From: Gammaproteobacteria bacterium
GTDB taxonomy: Bacteria > Pseudomonadota > Gammaproteobacteria > Pseudomonadales > Azotimanducaceae
Assembly: GCA_028821035.1 (NCBI GenBank)
Contig: JAPPHP010000216.1
Location: forward strand, 1 to 9,113
Length of the DNA stretch: 9,113 nucleotides
Direction of reading: 5' to 3'
Shown here in pieces: positions 6,045-9,113 of the stretch. A program made the translations under genes and the position numbers. Under the pieces are notes generated by a model. The model had not been told where the DNA came from and made no database searches. It worked only from the letters and a program-made list of their open reading frames with translations. Each line of letters opens with the position of its first letter. Within the stretch, counting starts at the first letter, position 1.

Positions 6045-7113
6045 CGTGCGGCTCCTCGTGGTGTTGGCGCGGGGACTCGTGGCAAGTCGCGTCGTCGAGC
6101 GTCGGCTCGCATTGCCCGCCTTCCGGGTATCGCAACAGACACTCGCCCCCGGATTCCTGGCAACTTGCGGCTGCGACGTCGAGGCAGTTGGGATTGCTGA
6201 TCTTGTCGAAGTTAACTGGCAGGCAGCGTACTGCGTGGAAGCTCTCGAGTGCTTCCTCGAACGTCTGCTCGATGGACTCCTTCGCGGGGGTCGCCGCCGT
6301 GGTCGACCTGGCGGCAAAGGACTCCCTGAGGCACCGCTCGACCTCGAGTCGAGTTGGCCACATCGGCGCCGGCGAGATGTCGGCGGCCTTGCGGAAAAGC
6401 CTTTCGGCAAGAGGCGTCTCGAGACGGTCCCTCAGTTCGTCGGCACGGGCGCGAATGGAGTCGAGGCCTTGGCGGTACCGCTGGACTTCCGGGCGGCAGT
6501 CTTCTGCGTTAACGAGGGCGCGCATCTCTTCACGGTAACGAGCGAGCGCCTGCCGGTGCGTCGCGGCCGCAGTGCATGCGCTAGTAACGGCGGCGGCGCG
6601 GATACGCCCCCGGGCGACACTCATCCAGGCCCGCTCGTTCTCGACACGGTCGGCCCGTGCAACGGACAGTTCTTGCCGATAGTAGTACTGCCGTCGAACA
6701 TCGGGTTCGCCGGCAGCCTTGTTCGCATCGCTCAGGCTAATCCGCTGCGTCAGGTCGTTCAGCTCGGTCTTCGTCTTGTTGCCGAGTGCCGATGCCACGA
6801 GCACTTCGCAATCCGCCGTGCGCCGGGCCGCGGCGCGTTCGAAGTTCGCCAGCAGTTCGGTGTACCTGGTATTCAAGGCCACGACCGTGCCTTGTACCGT
6901 CGCGGCCTGGAACGCGCGCCTGGCCGCCTCGTTCGCCTCTGTCTGGGACTCAATGAAGGCCTCGGTCCATTCCTGCACCGCGTCGAGGTGCTCGGCGAGG
7001 GGCGCGGACGCGCAGCCCGACAGACACAGGACCGAGATACACGCCGACGCTCGCCAACTCAGTTCGGTCAATCTGGCCGCCGGCGAGCGCTGGGAATGCC
7101 GCTGGCTACTCAT
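6034..7113 (-). CDS. Lipoprotein with helical body and Cys-rich C-terminus
   Basis: This is a 359-aa protein. Residues 1-34 form a lipoprotein signal peptide with a basic n-region, a hydrophobic core (ACISVLCLSG) and a lipobox LSGC with acceptor Cys34, so the mature protein should be lipid-anchored in the periplasm. Residues 40-300 are mostly charged helices (for example NEAARRAFQAATVQGTVVAL and SVARADRVENERAW) with scattered cysteines. The last 65 residues hold six cysteines (297, 310, 318, 325, 335, 344) in a Gly/Pro-rich setting typical of a disulfide-stabilised mini-domain, and end in a His/Glu-rich tail. I do not recognise the family. The start overlaps the upstream membrane-protein stop by 4 nt (ATGA, 7110-7113) and the end overlaps the next gene by 11 nt, which indicates tight coupling. 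It is likely a periplasmic partner of the membrane protein. Confidence 0.82.
   Translation of the reverse strand: MSSQRHSQRSPAARLTELSWRASACISVLCLSGCASAPLAEHLDAVQEWTEAFIESQTEANEAARRAFQAATVQGTVVALNTRYTELLANFERAAARRTADCEVLVASALGNKTKTELNDLTQRISLSDANKAAGEPDVRRQYYYRQELSVARADRVENERAWMSVARGRIRAAAVTSACTAAATHRQALARYREEMRALVNAEDCRPEVQRYRQGLDSIRARADELRDRLETPLAERLFRKAADISPAPMWPTRLEVERCLRESFAARSTTAATPAKESIEQTFEEALESFHAVRCLPVNFDKISNPNCLDVAAASCQESGGECLLRYPEGGQCEPTLDDATCHESPRQHHEEPHDGE
6052..6057 (-). promoter_or_regulatory. Shine-Dalgarno GAGGAG fixing the start at 6044
   Basis: GAGGAG on the minus strand lies 7 nt before the ATG at 6044, inside the 3' end of the lipoprotein gene. It is the best ribosome binding site in the cluster and selects this ATG over the upstream open frame. 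Confidence 0.7.
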
Positions 7114-8600
7114 CGGAAGGGACTCGTGTAGATGAACCGTAACCGCAGCCGCAATGAGTCAAGCGACGGCGGCGACTCGCCGTCGGGGCCTGATGGTTGC
7201 GTTTGTTTTGGACCGTCAATTTGTCGCGGCTTCCGTGGGAGCGGCTGCGTGCCCCGGATTTCCCCGAACACCGCTTGGGCGACCCGGGTCAGCACGAGAT
7301 GGCCAAGGTCCGGGAAGAGACCCAGCAGGAAAGCAATGGGCAGCAGCGCATGGGATGTCCAATCGTCGACCGATCCGGCGGAGATCAATTCCGTGGCGGT
7401 GAGGACCCAGATGACCGCTATGGCGAGCACGGGCGTGTACAGCAGCGACATCAACACACGCAGCGTCTCGCGCGGTTCCCACGGCACGGTTTGCGCCGCG
7501 TCGTCTGTCGGCTCCGGGTCGCGATCCAACGAGCGAAGGCGGGCGAATGAGATGCCGAAGTCGATGAGTCTGCGCACGAGCACGCCCAGCATGGTCAGGA
7601 GCACCAGCTCCAGCCACCGGAAGCTGCCGATCGTCCAGAAGAAGCCAATCCCTTCACTGGCTATGCGCTTCAGGCGGTAGTGAAAACAGCCCTCGGATAC
7701 GCAAACCGCCTTGGTCTCGTCCTCCCCGAGCTGGCCGTCTGCGGGCTCCGGGTAAGCGTGGGCCCACGTGCAGTCACCGTCGCCCGAGTCCTGGTCGGGT
7801 TCGGGACCTCTTAAGAACCTACGCAGGTTGGCGCCGATGTCGAATAGGCGCTGACAGACTTCGTTCCCTGCCTGCAACGCCGCGCGCTTGAGAAGGACGG
7901 GCCTCAGGACATCTTCGACTTCATCAAGTGTGGCATTGCGAGGCGGCGGGCTCAGAACGATTGCTTCGGCGATGCCGCCGCGAATTGCTGCAATCAGCAG
8001 ACGCGCCGTGACTTCGTCAGGCGGTCGGTTAAGCAGATTCTTGTGGGTCGGCGACTTGATTCGTAGCCTGTACGTTCGCTCGTCCGGTTGGATGGCGTCG
8101 TCGTAAGTAGCCGGCGCGAGCTCCGACAGACCGGCAACTACGTAGTCGGGGTACGCCGTGGTCGTCTGGAATCTGCCCAGCAGGTCTCCGATGGCGCTCC
8201 CGAGCTTATCGTTGTACGTATCGAGCGCGTAGGCTGTTTCGATCAGCAGTCCTTTCGCCGCCGGCAATTCGCCGATTCCAAGAGGTCCCGGGGTGTACAC
8301 GGTTGCGTCGTAAGCTTGCCCGTCCACCGTTAGTTCCAACCGCTTGGTCTGTGGACTCGGGCGCACCGAGTACTGCTTGACGGCGTTGTCGAGTTCTTCG
8401 CTGATGCTGGCGTCGTAGCGGGATTTGAGAAGCAGGTGGGCACCGACGTACCCAATAATGGCGATGATCGCGACCACCAGCCATGCGAACGCGTGGATCG
8501 GCTCGCTTAGCCACCAACGGCGCAGGCGCAGGCGTCGTGGTGGCCGCCGGCCACCGACATCCGCAGGTCCAGACCACGCACGTGTCCTTCTGGTTACCAT
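7110..8600 (-). CDS. Four-helix membrane protein with large periplasmic domain
   Basis: This is a 496-aa protein. An Arg-rich cytoplasmic start (about 1-33) precedes a first membrane helix (36-58). Residues 59-316 form a soluble domain, presumably periplasmic, that carries cysteines 249, 277, 300 and 305. Three further helices follow at about 318-344, 381-402 and 414-440, then a Pro/Gln-rich cytoplasmic tail (450-496). By the positive-inside rule the loop of roughly 255 aa faces the periplasm. The ATG at 8600 is the first possible start, since an in-frame TAG lies just upstream, although no clear ribosome binding site is visible. It is the first gene of the cluster and overlaps the lipoprotein gene by 4 nt. 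I recognise no enzymatic motif; a scaffold or sensor in the inner membrane is a reasonable guess only. Confidence 0.85.
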   Translation of the reverse strand: MVTRRTRAWSGPADVGGRRPPRRLRLRRWWLSEPIHAFAWLVVAIIAIIGYVGAHLLLKSRYDASISEELDNAVKQYSVRPSPQTKRLELTVDGQAYDATVYTPGPLGIGELPAAKGLLIETAYALDTYNDKLGSAIGDLLGRFQTTTAYPDYVVAGLSELAPATYDDAIQPDERTYRLRIKSPTHKNLLNRPPDEVTARLLIAAIRGGIAEAIVLSPPPRNATLDEVEDVLRPVLLKRAALQAGNEVCQRLFDIGANLRRFLRGPEPDQDSGDGDCTWAHAYPEPADGQLGEDETKAVCVSEGCFHYRLKRIASEGIGFFWTIGSFRWLELVLLTMLGVLVRRLIDFGISFARLRSLDRDPEPTDDAAQTVPWEPRETLRVLMSLLYTPVLAIAVIWVLTATELISAGSVDDWTSHALLPIAFLLGLFPDLGHLVLTRVAQAVFGEIRGTQPLPRKPRQIDGPKQTQPSGPDGESPPSLDSLRLRLRFIYTSPFR

Positions 8601-8870
8601 CGCGCGCCACTACGCTGAAGCCGAAGTCGGCCGGCAACAGACTAGTTGATGGGGTAGGACCGAGCAACCGATCCGCTGCTTCGCGCCCTATCGCGCCGCT
8701 CCGCCCAAGACGAGGAACTCCATCCGGTCAGCAGTGTCGTTGGTCCGGGCCCGACCAGCATGGACCGTGCTCCGTGGACACATCCAGTTCGTACTTCGCC
8801 CATGACAGCCAGACGCCTGAGCGGGAGCCGTGTAGTCTTGGTGGTCTAGTGGTTTGAAGGCCGCAGCGGG
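8601..8870. other. Divergent intergenic region without recognisable gene
   Basis: These 270 bases separate the minus-strand cluster from the plus-strand small membrane protein and should hold promoters for both. I see no convincing sigma-70 pair on either strand. A weak 5-bp hairpin (TGGTC...GACCA around 8741-8757) is the only structure noted. Short reading frames here have no coding character. Confidence 0.4.
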
Positions 8871-8879
8871 GTGATCCGG

Positions 8880-9062
8880 ATGATTGACAAGGCTCGCCGG
8901 CGGCGGGACATGACCGGTGTCGCGGTCATCGCGCTGATCTTCGTCGCTGGTACGCTTTACGTGGCGTGGGCCGAATACTGCGCGGTCGCGGTTATTGCCT
9001 TGACTGCTCCGCTCTTCGGACTGTTGCTCGCCTACTGCTTGTTCGGAAGGGGCCTGAACTGA
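8880..9062 (+). CDS. Small two-helix membrane protein (60 aa)
   Basis: This is a 60-aa protein with a basic start (MIDKARRRRD) and two hydrophobic segments at about 12-30 and 33-55, separated by the short charged turn AEYC. It is therefore probably a hairpin in the inner membrane with both ends in the cytoplasm. The ATG at 8880 is chosen because GGTGAT, complementary to the 16S rRNA tail, lies 4 nt upstream. A GTG at 8871 in the same frame would add three residues. The gene diverges from the five-gene cluster. I do not recognise the family; it could be an orphan membrane protein or a small-peptide toxin-like gene, and nothing distinguishes these. Confidence 0.65.
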   Translation: MIDKARRRRDMTGVAVIALIFVAGTLYVAWAEYCAVAVIALTAPLFGLLLAYCLFGRGLN

Positions 9063-9113
9063 GGTGGTCCCGGTTCGTTGGACAGTCCGAGGGCGGAACT
9101 AAGGTGTACTCCG

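Noticed and set aside
6045..6410. N-terminal extension of the helical protein to 6410
   Set aside because: The extra 122 residues are Arg/Ser/Pro-rich low-complexity sequence out of frame with the lipoprotein gene, and a strong GAGGAG site supports the ATG at 6044.
5836..7131. Long plus-strand open frame (431 codons)
   Set aside because: It is antisense to the lipoprotein and helical-protein genes, which have a lipobox, gene overlaps and a ribosome binding site; the plus frame has no domain and arises from high GC content.
8539..8555. Perfect 7-bp hairpin GGTGGCC-GCC-GGCCACC near the start of the membrane protein gene
   Set aside because: It falls inside codons for a Gly/Arg/Pro-rich stretch where such GC palindromes arise easily; an effect on translation is possible but not supported.
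8835..8860. Sequence resembling the D-arm of a tRNA (GGTGGTCTAGTGGTTTG)
   Set aside because: No anticodon arm, no T-arm with GGTTCGA and no acceptor stem can be paired around it; the likeness is to one arm only.
1..9113. CRISPR array, insertion sequence or att-site repeats
   Set aside because: No regularly spaced direct repeats, terminal inverted repeats with a transposase, or duplicated flanks were seen by eye.

Overview
The window is GC-rich and gene-dense and comes from a bacterium. A lipobox lipoprotein, a classical signal peptide on a protein with a DUF4189-like domain, and a multi-pass protein with a large cysteine-bearing loop point to a Gram-negative cell, most likely a proteobacterium. 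Nothing in the sequence fixes the genus. No rRNA, convincing tRNA, CRISPR array, transposase or integrase is visible. Almost all coding is on the minus strand.

Layout from left to right. (1) Positions 3-203 (+) hold the 3' end of an unrecognised gene. Coding-like sequence continues in the same frame past its TGA to 350. (2) A gap with a strong hairpin (397-420) separates it from a convergent minus-strand operon of three genes, transcribed 2174 to 510. These are a 76-aa protein, a 278-aa helical protein (neither recognised) and a 194-aa zeta-toxin-family P-loop kinase whose GTG start overlaps the preceding stop. The arrangement resembles a toxin-antitoxin module with unfamiliar partners. (3) Positions 2175-2535 are a non-coding gap with two inverted repeats and an AT-rich patch, probably the end of one transcript and the promoter of the next. 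(4) Positions 8600 to 2536 form a second minus-strand cluster of five genes: a four-helix membrane protein with a periplasmic domain of about 255 aa, a lipoprotein with a Cys-rich tail, an Ala-rich helical cytoplasmic protein, a class 3 lipase without a signal peptide, and an exported protein ending in a DUF4189-like domain. The first three are tightly coupled (4-nt and 11-nt overlaps). The lipase and DUF4189 genes follow after a gap that may carry its own promoter. (5) A divergent small two-helix membrane protein lies at 8880-9062 (+).

The most interesting inference is that the five-gene cluster is an uncharacterised envelope-associated system. Its products would be an inner-membrane scaffold, a lipoprotein, a cytosolic helical partner, a lipid-hydrolysing enzyme and an exported partner that could act as inhibitor or immunity protein. 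It sits beside a zeta-kinase module, which is compatible with a defence or conflict region. None of these roles is proven here; only the lipase and zeta kinase are identified by catalytic motifs.
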